A stretch of 64,000 nucleotides of DNA from Enoplosus armatus (Eukaryota; Chordata; Actinopteri; Centrarchiformes; Enoplosidae), in assembly GCF_043641665.1 (NCBI RefSeq), contig NC_092183.1:15028501-15092500 (forward strand), written 5' to 3'. The translations under genes and the position numbers were made by a program. Under the pieces are notes generated by a model. It was not told the origin of the DNA. It was given only the letters and a program-made list of their open reading frames with translations, and did no database searches. The stretch's first letter is position 1. Each line of letters starts with the position of its first letter. Positions 47,758-59,766 of this stretch are shown piece by piece.

Positions 47758-48197
47758 ATACGGTGGTGGAAGAAGGATTCATATCCTTTAATTCCTACAT
47801 AAGTCTTACTTAAGTAAAAGTACATAAAGTTGAATCAACACCCCTCTAAAACATCACAACCTTCACGAAGGAAGGATTTATTGTAAGGCTGCATTAGTTT
47901 TAGCTAGGTGTATCTTATAAACTGGCAGTGTATATTGGTGATATGTTTAATCAATAACACAATGCATCATATTTTATTAGGTGATCACAGGTTTACGTAA
48001 AATCTAATCTGTGAGGTAACCAGTGATTATAGATGTCAAATATAAATGTAGTGGAGTAAAAAGTACATATTTACCAGAAGAGGAGGTGTAAAATAGCATA
48101 AAATAGAAATACTCAAGCAAAGTATATAAGTACCTCAAAATTGTTCTGATGTACAGTACTTGAGCTAATGCACTTTGTTACTTTCCACTGATGTGTA
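47758..48197 (-). repeat. Dispersed repeat family B, copy 1
   Basis: Contains 'aagtaaaagtacataaag', 'aatgtagtggagtaaaaagt' and 'gtacagtacttgag', then 'ttactttccactg'. It is the reverse-strand form of a repeat widespread in teleosts, antiparallel to copy 2. Confidence 0.65.
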
Positions 48198-48910
48198 TAT
48201 ATATATATAAAAAAAACAGGCTCTGGTGATAAGAGCAGGAAGAAGAGCACGACTAGAGAGAAAGGAAGTAGAGTGGCAGAAATGAACCAGAACAGAAATC
48301 ACTGTCATGATTATGAGTTCTATTTTCTCTCCTCCTGTTTCTATTTTAAAATGTAGTGTCATGATAGCATTTAGGGTTTGCGTCAGTACTAGTCAATCAA
48401 TACACATCAACAGGCCGCTCTGGGGGAAAAAACAGAGACTGGGGTTGAGAGTGTAAGAAGAGAAGGATCAATGTGATAATCTGCTTCTCTGGCCTTCGTT
48501 AAAGGAATCCTGTCCCACTGATCTGAGCTCTCTGATGACACTACGTTTCTCTTCAGCGTTTCAAAAGATAAACTGACCCCGAGACGAGCGCTCTCGCTTT
48601 CCCCACTCCGGCGCTTTTTGCATAGAAGCACCTGAAAGCAGCCTCAGTCCCTCTCTTCTCTTTGTAACAATGAAGTGAATGTGCAGACACAGGAGGTCTG
48701 ATAAGGCCAAGTCAAGTAAAACACAACATGAGTTTGGGCGGGGAGAGAAACAGCTATCAAACAGTCTATTATAGGATTGAGTTTCCACTCGCGTTACAAG
48801 AGGCTTTGATAGTTGGATTTTATCTTTCATGTTATCATCTCACATCAGCAATATAGGCGCACACACACACCTGCAGTCTCCACTTACCTTTACCACCCAT
48901 CTGTGAATTC

Positions 48911-48937
48911 TGTGTGTGTGTGTGTGTGTGTGTGTGT
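48911..48937. repeat. (TG)n microsatellite
   Basis: TG run. Confidence 0.9.
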
Positions 48938-49001
48938 ACGTTGTGGTGGTGGCTGGCACTGAGAATGAGTGAGAGAGATTAACTTGATATAGTATGTGTG
49001 C

Positions 49002-49689
49002 AGTGGTGGAATGTAACTAAGTACATTTACTCAAGTACTGCACTTCGGGACAATTTTGACTTTCTTGTATATTATTTTCCATTTCAGGCTACTTTATAGT
49101 TGTACTTCCACGACAATTTGAGAGGGAAATATTGTAGTTAATAAGTTAATTTACCAATTACTATCAGATTTTAAATTATGATGCATTTGTTCTCTGCAAA
49201 AATCAAGTAAGTGCATAATTGGCTCCCAACCTCTTATTTTTTCAAAACATGAAAATATCTATGAGTGCAGCAACAATATTCTCGTCCTTTTTTAATGCAA
49301 ATCAATTTGTCTCAAGTTTGATTTTTCATAATTCTAGTGCTGTAATGTGCCATACTTGTTTCAACATGCAGTCAGTTCTTTTAAGTTCATTAGAACTAAA
49401 AACAGCTTTTGTGATTTTTGTTAAAAATCTTTAAAATAAAGTCTTTAAGACTCAATTGTATCCAGAATAGTTTTATGTAAAATAGTACTCACACATTAAT
49501 ACATCAATAATAATTATCCAATAATATAATCCATATATAAAACACTATGAAATGTGTCATTCTGCAGTACTTCTACACTTGATACTAAGTACATTTTGCT
49601 CAAAATACTTCCTTACTTGTACTTAAGTAATGCAGGATTTTTACATGTAACATTAAGTTAAGTACAGACTGTATACTTCTTCCACGACT
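49002..49689 (+). repeat. Dispersed repeat family B, copy 2 (longest)
   Basis: Starts 'gtggtggaatgtaactaagt' with 'acatttactcaagtactgca' and ends with antiparallel-looking 'acttgtacttaagtaatgca' and 'tatacttcttccacgac', so the ends are related in inverted orientation, as in a non-autonomous DNA element. No coding sequence inside. Family B is very common in teleosts; the class is my inference. Confidence 0.65.
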
Positions 49690-49690
49690 T

Positions 49691-49691
<1 letters not shown>

Positions 49692-49748
<57 letters not shown>
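49692..49748. repeat. (TG)n microsatellite
   Basis: About 28 TG units abutting the 3' end of repeat family B copy 2. Confidence 0.95.
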
Positions 49749-49750
<2 letters not shown>

Positions 49751-50082
49751 ACAGATTAGCAGGAACTCATTGCAACATCTTATCTTTCCAACGCAGCCTT
49801 TGACATGTTTGCAACAATTCAAACTCTCAACACTTATACACTCTGGCACACACACTCACACATGCATACACAGGTGTACATGGAGTTGTGAGAGGCATTT
49901 GTTGAATGACGGGCTGTCTGGAGTTGGGGTGGGGTGAGGAGGAGGTGGAGAGAGGTAGAAGTGGAGAAGGGAGGCAGAGGTGTGGAGGTGAAGACAAGCT
50001 GGACGTTCAGAAACAGACTGTCTTTGTGCCTGAAGCGCAGTGAGTGAATGCATGTGTAACCAGGCAGAGCAGCTCTGTAGAG

Positions 50083-50083
<1 letters not shown>

Positions 50084-50114
<31 letters not shown>
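50084..50114. repeat. (TG)n microsatellite
   Basis: TG run. Confidence 0.92.
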
Positions 50115-50116
<2 letters not shown>

Positions 50117-50862
50117 AGGGGGTTGAGTTAGTTTCAGTGTCCCCAGGCCTCAGCTGTGGTGTAATTGATTAAATGAATTAGTATGAAATATAGAATTAAA
50201 CTGCATGAATAAGGTCATATGTTGTCTAGTTTTATGTGTGTGTGTGTCTACGTAGGCGGATGTGTGATTAGAATCAAATATGAAATTAGTCATGATAAAT
50301 AGCACCACATGGACACATGTAATTGAATTAACCACTCTGTGTTCGGAATGTTAGCATAAATGAAATGTTCACCTCGTGTGCTTCATCTTGCAGAGGGGTG
50401 GCAGGTTGGTCAGAGAAGCTGTTGTAAGTGTCAGAATGCTGCTTGTTTAAGTCCCGTCCCAATATTTGGTGTCCAGGATGTACAGCTGGGTGGCAAACTG
50501 AGGGAAGAACAAGCCTAATATGTCTTAGAAAGGTGTAACAGCTTCAATGCTCCTTAGCATAACATGGTGTAGGTGTTATTCAACACCAAAATCTCTGGGT
50601 TTTATGGTGTTTAACTGGGTTGATTTCTGGTGACTGTGAAACTTCGATCATGATTCACATTATTTTGATAGTCATCAACAGTGAAAAAGTACTTTTTAAA
50701 ATACATTTCATGCCTTTCATTTAATAGTCGACAGAGACAACACAGCAAAGTGAGAGAGAGGAGAGAGCAGAGAAATGACATGTAACAATGGACCTGATGT
50801 GATGTCATGTGCACCAGGGACTCCTATAGGCCACCAGGGTGCTTCAAAAAAAATCACATCTT

Positions 50863-51236
50863 TTACTTACTTACTTTACTTAGAAAAGTAGTACAACAAT
50901 GGAAATATTATATTACAAGTAAAAGTCCTGCATTCCAAATTTTACTAAGGTAAAAGTACACAAGTATCATCAGCAAAAATCCAATAACTACTTTTTGTGC
51001 TGTTGGGAAGTTAATTCTAAAACAATGCAAGATATTTCATGAGTTGATCATAGGTTTAATCTGAAAAGTAAGTAGTAACTATAGCTGTCACATAAATGTA
51101 GTGAAGTAGAAAGTGCAACATTTGCCACTAAACTGTAGTGAAGTAGAAGGATAAAATAGCATCAATAAATGAAAATACTTGAGTAAAATGCAAGAACCTT
51201 AAAACTGTGCTCATACATGTAAATGCACATAGTTAC
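50863..51236 (-). repeat. Dispersed repeat family B, copy 3
   Basis: Reverse-strand copy with 'acaagtaaaagtcctgcatt', 'taaaagtacacaagtatcat', 'aatgtagtgaagtagaaagt' and 'aaatacttgagtaaaatgca'. More degraded than copy 2. Confidence 0.6.
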
Positions 51237-51422
51237 TTTAGACCAATGCTCATCAAATCATTCAGTTTGTTTGGTTTCTACATTAATTTATTCAGCTGTT
51301 CCCTTAATTTCTCACCTGTCTGTGTGTTTACCTCTTAAAGGCCCACTCGAAAGGCACACACTATATATACACACTGTACAAATGCACTATAATACAACAT
51401 CTGACAAGATTTCCTGACTCAT

Positions 51423-51465
<43 letters not shown>

Positions 51466-53420
51466 GGCTTCCTCACTGGTGAGATCAGAGGCTTCTGGCA
51501 CAAACAGGAAGCTAATATAATCTAATATCAGAGCCTGTTGGAGTTGCACACATCATCTCTTCTGGACACACTTACTGTCAAATCCTTGTGAGCTTCATAG
51601 TGACTGTGTGTGTTTATTTTACTGACACAATCAGTAGGAAACGAGTCCATGACCAAACTTATGGCCTGGCAGCGATGTGAGTGTGCATACTGATGTTGAG
51701 TCATGTTAGAGTGAAACTACCCGGCTATGACACACAGCACATAAAATATCAGCCACAGAGAAGCTCTGTTTGCTGCAGAGCAGTCAAGCTTATGGAGACA
51801 CACTCACATATATTCACATATATGCACATACACATGCAAACAAGTTAGGCCAGGGTGTCCAAACCTGTCCAACTCCATAACCTTTGGTTGAAAACAGGAG
51901 TTTGGATTAGGTTAAACTTCTTTGCAATCAAACATTTTAAAACGCAACAGCCTCTCTGGAAAGTGGGTGTGAAGTTATTCATTTATGAGTTATAGCTGGA
52001 GGTGCAGAGAACAATAGTGATAGCAAAGGTACAGGCTGTTTTGCATATAAAGCTGTGTATGCAGTGTTCACTGTCTGTCATTTTGGCTGGGGGGTGTTTA
52101 CATTGTCTGCTCACCTTGTACCTTCAGTTTAGTTATTTTGACTGTGCAGATTTACGACTGCTACGGTGTGAACAGCTTGGTGTCTGTGTGTTGTTATGTC
52201 TGGACTGGTTTGTGTCACAGAGGTGCTCCCCTTCACACTGTGTTCTCTTCTATTCTCTATGTTGTGCTTTTTGCCAATAAAGTGAGCAGAGATACAAACT
52301 TATCTTCAGACATCCACAGAGGAAGTTTGGTGCACAACTCCTTCCAACTGCAACATCATTATTTGGAATAAAGATGATAAAGTGTGGTGTTTTAATTCCT
52401 TGAGGGTTTTATCAGAAAACATAAAACAAGAAATCAAACATGGAGTTAGCAACTTGATAGTCAATGCCCACCAATTAGTGACATTTCTCCCACAAAATGC
52501 CCAGCTGGTGTTGGTAAGTAGATCAAAGAAATCAAAGGCTTGATGCAGCAGATTAATATCTTAGCGCTAAAAGCTACGATGAGTATGAGGAGTTGCAAGT
52601 CTACATAAACTATTATTATGGTTTATGTAGACGATTATTTTGGTTTCAATATGTTTATATTTTATTTTTTTGGTGTGACAATTTCAAGCTCAAAATGTGC
52701 ATGCATGGCATCTGAAAAAAAATACAAAAAAGGGTTTAATCTACATAAGTAATAAGAGTTCTTATACACCTGTAGGCTGTGTGTTCTTTGGTTTTATATT
52801 TATATACATTTAGAATGCTAGACTGCATTACATACTATCTTACACACCTAACTTCATCGTCATACAGTCAACATAAATCATGTATACTGATCTGCTCTGG
52901 ACAAAAACATGATTTCATTGGTATTGTGTCTTGGATGATGCAGATATTCTTTATTTCTTCTCTCTCTAACAAATAAATTCTCAAGAAACAGGTTCATGAC
53001 TATGTCATGTTGCTCCCAAACAATTAGGTTTTTATTTATCTGGCTGGGAATGAATGCCATTATGACACCTATCAGGTCTGGGCCTTGTGTCAGTAACAGC
53101 TTGTATATCCAATTTACATATCCACCGCAGGTTCTCACCGCACCCTTTTCACTTTAACAGCTCCCATCTCAGGCAGTTAAGTATGTTTCCTTTTGTTGTT
53201 CTGGTTCAGGATTATTAATAATATTATCAGGCCTATTATTATTATTATTATTATTATATTTAAGGAATTAAAACACGAGAACGAACAAATAAAGAAATGT
53301 GGTGATCTCTTAGAAGCTCTGGTTTGTCTTGATCAGCTTTCACTCTGCCAAATAAAATATCTTGGCAGCTCTACATCGAAAACCCATTATTCTCTTCGGT
53401 GTGCACAGTGATTTAATGGC
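51237..53420. other. Gene-free stretch upstream of rgmb
   Basis: AT-rich unique sequence with a CA tract at 51424 and a short inverted repeat at 52599-52632. No exon supported. Confidence 0.5.
51424..51462. repeat. (CA)n microsatellite
   Basis: About 19 CA units. Confidence 0.93.
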
Positions 53421-53502
53421 ATCTTACCAACGTTTTACAACTTTATCTCCGGCCTCTTCATTATTTTGTAGACTGCTCTCACACTGTGTGTGTGTGTGAG
53501 AC

Positions 53503-53543
<41 letters not shown>

Positions 53544-54053
53544 TGGTAGGCGGGTTTTCCGCCAGCAGGGTTTGGTTGATTCTCTATTGATTTGTTGGAG
53601 GGGCAGAGGAGGAGGAGGAGAAAGTGAAAGGGGAGGAGTGAAGGAGAAAGCCCGGCCTGGTGAGGGAGAGAGGGATGTGATTGTGCGTGTTTTGGACGAG
53701 AGAGGAGAGCACAGAGTGATCACAATCCTGGCAAAAGTCCGACCACGGAGGGAGCGCACTTCAATCACGTGGGGGTGTGGATTTGTACAGGGAGAAAGTA
53801 AAAGTGTCGTCGGAGTGACTTCTGCTTGTACTTTGTTTTCCTCCTCTCTTTGCCTGTCCTCCCCCTCCGCCCTGCATTCCGCGGAGCAGCTGTGTTTTAA
53901 TGCCCCTGCGCACCCGAGGAGGAGAGGAAGGAGAGAAGAGTGAGGAAGAAGAGGCAGAAGAAGAAGAAGAAGAAGTGAGGAGGCCTGGACACCACCCCTC
54001 CTCGCCCCTTGGAGGTCTGTCCACTCTCCCCTCCTGGCCCTGCATGGACGGGG
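53421..54053 (+). promoter_or_regulatory. rgmb: rgmb promoter / 5' UTR region, CpG-rich
   Basis: GC and CpG content rise sharply from about 53550 to the rgmb start, as in CpG-island promoters. A (GA)n tract lies at 53510-53540. The exact transcription start cannot be placed from sequence alone. Confidence 0.5.
53510..53540. repeat. (GA)n microsatellite in rgmb promoter region
   Basis: About 15 GA units about 0.5 kb upstream of the rgmb start codon. GA tracts are binding sites for GAGA-type factors. Confidence 0.93.
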
Positions 54054-54088
54054 ATGGGGAGAGCCGGATGCTGTTGCCGCGGGGCTGA
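53900..54088 (+). other. Upstream ORF overlapping the rgmb start codon
   Basis: A 62-codon frame starting MPLRTRGGEEGEK runs past the rgmb ATG at 54054 in a different frame and stops at 54086-54088. It is Glu-rich and shows no domain. If the transcript starts upstream of 53900, its translation would compete with rgmb initiation. Confidence 0.4.
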
Positions 54089-57000
54089 GCGCCTCGCCTC
54101 CCCGTCTCTGGTGCGCCGCTTCCGGCCACTGCTGCTGCTGATCATCGCTCTCTGCTGCGGTGCTCACTTAGGTAACTAACTACACTTCACTGCAACAACT
54201 AGTCTGTCTCTCCGTCATAATCGCAACTAATCTGTCATTTCACGCGCTTTGTTATCAAATTTCGCACTGATTGTTGTACGCTGCACCATCTACAACCACA
54301 GTGACAACGTGTCTTTTCAGTCTGTTCCATTTAGTTGTGATCAGGGATACTTTTATTAGTTATTAAGCGTGTGTAATCATTGTGTGGCCGATCATTGTGT
54401 TTGGGCCCAGTGCTGCCTGACAATGGCTCTCTCTCCAGCGGCAGTGCAGCAGTCTGAGCACGGATCGAGTTTCTCCTCCTCTCTCCTGGGCCGTCATTCT
54501 CCTGTCTGCCCCTTAATGGCTCATGGAGGAGGGGAAGAGAAGCGAAGAGAGGGTGGCTGCCTCTCCTCATGTCCATATATAACAGATCACAGCTTCACTC
54601 AGAGCAATATCGAAAAGAACAGAATCTATCAGAGTGTAAATCTGACCATAAAAAGTTAGGATCAGGGCAGTACTGTGTTGTAAATGTGACTCAACCTAGT
54701 GTGGAATACAGTTTATGTTCAGCTGCATGGTGCAAATTGATAAAATGCATCATAAGAAATAGTATCAAAGTGATTAAAGTTACTCAAGGTAGCATAAAGT
54801 ATAAACATAATGCTTCTCTAAACCGCAATTTCTGGTATTCCTGGTTGTTTGTCTTCTAATAATCATCAAAAGTAGAAACTAGCACATCACTAAGCCAAAT
54901 ACTGGAGAAGAAGAGTCTGTTCACTGATAGGTTAATAATGTGTTTGTGATGATTATTGACTCAAAAACACAATATGACTAATTTTCTGTAGCGATACAGA
55001 GGTCATGATTTACTAACCTCTTATTTAACACAGTGCTTGATGGTTTTAAATTCATTTGGTTAAGTCTGGTAAAGAAACAGATGCATTTTTCATTTGGTGC
55101 AAAAAGCAGCATAATATCCTCTTTTCCAGAAACCAGCTTTTCTGTGTGTGTTGCTGTGTGTGCAGGGGGTCGGCTGTTGTGGCAGCTGTCTGTTGAGCAG
55201 TCACACCTCCAGTAATTAGTTTAACACGGCTCAGGCAGCGGGACAAAACCGCCTCTGCGAGCAGCCTGGTGGGAACAGAGAGACCCACTTCACGTTAAAG
55301 ACCCTCTTGGCACCTTCTGCTATACATGCGTCACCTGGAAAGAATGTGTATTATTTAGTCTGTTTAGCCAAACAATGTTTTATTTGTTATAACTCGTACA
55401 TTTCAAGGTATTCAGACACATTTCATTGTCACTCTGTCAGCTCCATGAGTGTGTTTAGACGGGGAGGCAGGAATGTCTGAATTGTTGACTATTGTTCGCC
55501 CTCCTGAGTGTCTAGTCGAGAGAGAGAAAGAGTGCATGCTGTAGTGTGCTCCTGTAAAGCTTTGTATCTCTAAGCTCGGAGGGCTGTTTGTGTGATTTGA
55601 GCTCAGTGTGTGAGAGAGAGAGTGCACACAACAAGGTGATCAATAAGCACTTCACAAGCCATTCCCTCGGTTGAGAGATGATCCCAGTAGATCCTCCTCT
55701 GATCTCCGGAGATCAGAGAAGTTGGAGGCTGTCAGATAGGGAGACAAAGAATCGCTGAGCCAAGCCTGAGAGGTTCAGCTGGTGGATCTTTTGACCTCTG
55801 CCTGATGGTGGAGAGGGTTCCTCGGGAAGAGAGATGACCAGGGGGTGAGGAGACCAGCCAGGGAATCAGACTGAGAGGGCTGAAAGCCGAAAACAGAATA
55901 GAGTAGTGATATAACAGAAGAGTGCTGGTGGAGAGACACGATTTGAGCTGGAGAAAAAAAAATGAGGCTTGAGAGATAAGAAGAGATCTGTGAGATGATA
56001 AAGGCAGCTGGGAGAGGTGGGTGAGTGAAAAAAGAGAGGTTACTATATGGTAGAACATGGAAGGAGTGGTGTGGGCATTGCTGGCAGTTTTATTGTGTCT
56101 ATATTAGATATTTACCTCGGGGGATGAAACAAACCAAGCTCTGGATGTGTTGAACGGCCCTCGTGCATCACTTCCTCACACGAGGAGTTCTTTATTCTCT
56201 TCGTAGAAATATTTTCAAGTCAATTCAGTATTCATCACCTCGGCTTGACTTACCATAAATTGCTTATTTATATGCATAGATTGGCTTCTGTTTTTGAAAG
56301 TACAGCTATGCATGCTTAGAAAGGGCGCTTGGGAGGACGGCTGCACAAAAGAGAGATCATGGGGATCCTTGAAGAACAAATATATCTAAATTGTGCTTTA
56401 ATATTGATTCACAATATTGTTAGTCATCATATGAAAGTCCGCTTTTTGCTTGATGCATTCACACGGAGACAAGAGAGCAGGGTCAGCTGTAGAGCAGCAC
56501 AGTGGGAGCTGGTGTGAAACTTCAGCTGATGCTTGTTTGTCAGAAAGGTTTGAACCTTTCTATAAGTCAGTGGTTTGAACCCGAGTCCTTCAGTTACAGG
56601 GTCGACTCCCTTCTCGCTGCATTACCCTGCTGGGAAAATGTCAGTGAATGAGTGCTTTTGTGTGGTTTTTAGAGCAGCTCATGATTCTGATACCCTTCGA
56701 AAGAGAATAAACCCACTCTGATTAGATTGGGAGCAGTATTTAGGTACTACGGGCCAGATAGGAGGGAGAGAAGGAGGCTGTTGGTGCGCCAGTCAAAGAC
56801 ACAATGTGTCCTCAGTACTCTGACCGTCTGTACAGTGGTGGTTGGCATTGAAGGCAGCCTGTGTATGTGTGTGTGTCTGTGGGTTTGTGTCAGTATTTAA
56901 CAGGCAGGAGAGAGATTCTGAAGCGTGGTGAGAGTGGGGGTCTGTACCTGCACCCTGATTTATAAAACTCAGAGCACTACTGCCCCCAAATGGTGGCGCC

Positions 57001-57230
57001 CAACTCCTTCATTCCCCCAAATCAAACAGACGTACAAAGAGGAGCTGGAATGTGCTGTTTGCTTGTGTGTGTTATCGTGTTGGTGTGACATTAAGGGAAT
57101 CTGTTGATTTCAGTAAAAACCATGTACTCTCTGCATTTGCTTGGCTATTAGGAGATCATACCACCATCTGAAGATCACTGACTGTGTGCGTTTAACGGAA
57201 GTACAACCAGCATTCTTTCTAAGACAGCTA

Positions 57231-57277
<47 letters not shown>

Positions 57278-58788
57278 AGCTGCCCATACACTGCAGAGCC
57301 TCTCTCTGGCCTAATCTAATAGGAGCACGCTGTGACTGATGCATTAGGTCTGGTCTCTAATCTCTCTCTCTCTCGCTCCAACTCCCTCTTTCTCTGATGA
57401 TCTATGATAGAAAAGGCTGGTTTGACCCTTGTTACATTCAGAAATGTAGCAATAGATAAAACATTTGGGACAATTTCGGACCAAGAAGTTTGTTCCTAAT
57501 GGCCACAGGAGGACAGAATAATCAGTCTTTTGGATGGATCTCTTCTGGTGCTCATAGTTATAGCTGTAAACAAACACTGCAGTGAAAAATATATTGTAGT
57601 CACAGTGATATTTAATAAATGTACAGTTCTGATTGTATATTTGCTCTGCTAAAGCTACACAGGTACACACATACATACACAAATACCCTCAAAAATGACC
57701 ACAGAATTTCATTATAAGCTTTGTATGCATAGCGCACCTTGTATTGTCTCTCTGTCTGTAATACTTTATGTGTTATGTGCTCCCTGGCTATATAAGCAGT
57801 ATTATCTCACTCCTTGTGGGAAAACATTCTTTATCTTGTCTCTCTGGCTGCTCTTTGGTTTATTACACTTCGGGTTTATTACACTCGCAGAGCGGCAATG
57901 CTGATTGATCAAGACTTTCAACTGACGGCTGGTTCTTTTTCCAATTTTATTAGGTTGGACTGTAACCGTAGTTGTCTTCTGTGTGTTAAATCCACCTCTA
58001 CATACCTACAATATCAGACCTTTGATAATCTTTCAGGCTGTTTTAGCTGGTCACCTATCACTATTACTGCTAATACATACATATATACACTTTGTTAACA
58101 ATATTTTTTCTCTCTGTCCTCTCCAGGTCAGTGCCAGGTGGCCACCCCTCAGTGCCGTATCCAGAAGTGCACCACCGACTTCGTCTCCCTGACCTCCCAC
58201 CTGACGCCGGCCGTGGATGGCTTTCATACTGAGTTTTGCAAGGCTCTACGTGCGTACTCGGCCTGCACCCAGAGGACAGCCAAGTCCTGCCGGGGGAACC
58301 TGGTCTTCCACTCGGCTGTGCTGGGCATCTCTGACCTCATGAGCCAGAGGAATTGCTCCAGAGACGGGCCCACTTCCTCCACGCACCCCGAGGTGGTCCA
58401 CGAGCCCTGCAACTACCACAGTCGCACCCAGCACGCCCACACACACTCCCACGCGCATGCGCACACACACTCCCACGCTCACGGCCACTCTCGGCCTGCA
58501 TACCTGTTCTGCGGGCTGTTTGGGGACCCACACCTGAGGACATTTAAGGACAGCTTCCAGACTTGTAAGGTGGAGGGGGCGTGGCCTCTCATCGATAATG
58601 ACTATCTGTCAGTACAGGTCACTAATGTTCCCGTGGTACCTGGTTCCAGTGCCACAGCAACCAATAAGGTGAGAAAAGAACAGTTATGAAGCGGGAAGCA
58701 GAGAGAAGTGGACTTTTTGGGGTCTAATTTGCTGTTATTAAGGCTGAAAGAGTTTCCTAAGTGAGAGCAGCTGGTGTAATCTGGTTTA

Positions 58789-58843
<55 letters not shown>

Positions 58844-59725
58844 GAAAACATTTCCTATAATGACCTCTAAGTTGCTTTTCTTCGCCTCAGAGTAAGAAAT
58901 CTTATCAATGTGAGGGTGGAAAACTCCCGTACTCCCGCTGCTGTAGTTTTTTCTTTTTCTGCCTCCTTCTCTGTGTCTCTTGCTCCCTCAGTCTCACAAA
59001 TGTGAGGCAAGCAGCCCGATGTTGTGACTATCTCTTGTGACTCAACCAGTGTTGGAAACCTAACTTGGTTAATGGCTGCATATAGGCTGGCCTCTAATAA
59101 CATGGAGTGAGATGTGTGAAAGAACCCACTGTTTACTTATGTGTGTGTTTGCAGGTATGTGTGTGTGTCTATTAAGTGGCACTCCTTACACTCAGCTTAA
59201 AGCACTATGCGTGTTAAAGGTCCTTATCCCTTAATGACAAAAAAGACACACACACACCACCAAATGGATGACGAGCCACACAAGGTGATCTTTGTGGTGT
59301 TAAAGAAGCTATGTTGATGTTTCCCCCGATGATCTGCCCTCTCTAGCTTAGTCGATAGCTTTAATTATTAAAACACATACACACCCATGCAAACACTTAG
59401 TCATGCACACGCTGGCAGAAACACACACACACACATTAAGCAAATAGTAGGGTTGCTACACTGGAGTTGAAGGTTTGACCTTGTGTCAGAGGTGGGGCAA
59501 GTTATTAGTCACGATTATTAGACACACACACACACTCTCTTACAACCACACACACACACATTAACAGCCCTCCAGGTTTAATGGCCTGCCAGGCCTCATT
59601 CCTCACGGCTGTCATGTGAACAAAGCAGCCTTTCACCGGAACTATGATGCTAGTGCTAACCGTAATGCTCACACCACACCCTGTATCCACCACTGCCTCC
59701 ACTCACCACTGGAGCCCTGTGTGTT

Positions 59726-59766
<41 letters not shown>

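Larger units (their letters stand above)
54172..58126 (+). other. rgmb: rgmb intron 1
   Basis: A 3.96 kb intron with GTAACT donor and CTCCAG acceptor. It contains a 22-bp perfect palindrome at 55697-55718, a TG tract at 57234-57272 and a CTCF-like site near 56980-56999. No nested gene seen. Confidence 0.85.

Noticed and set aside
56570..56640. tRNA-like B-box wording ('ggtttgaacccgagtcc')
   Set aside because: No A box, no cloverleaf and no acceptor stem could be drawn.
58246..58533. Antisense frames over rgmb exon 2
   Set aside because: Shadow of a conserved, clearly coding exon.
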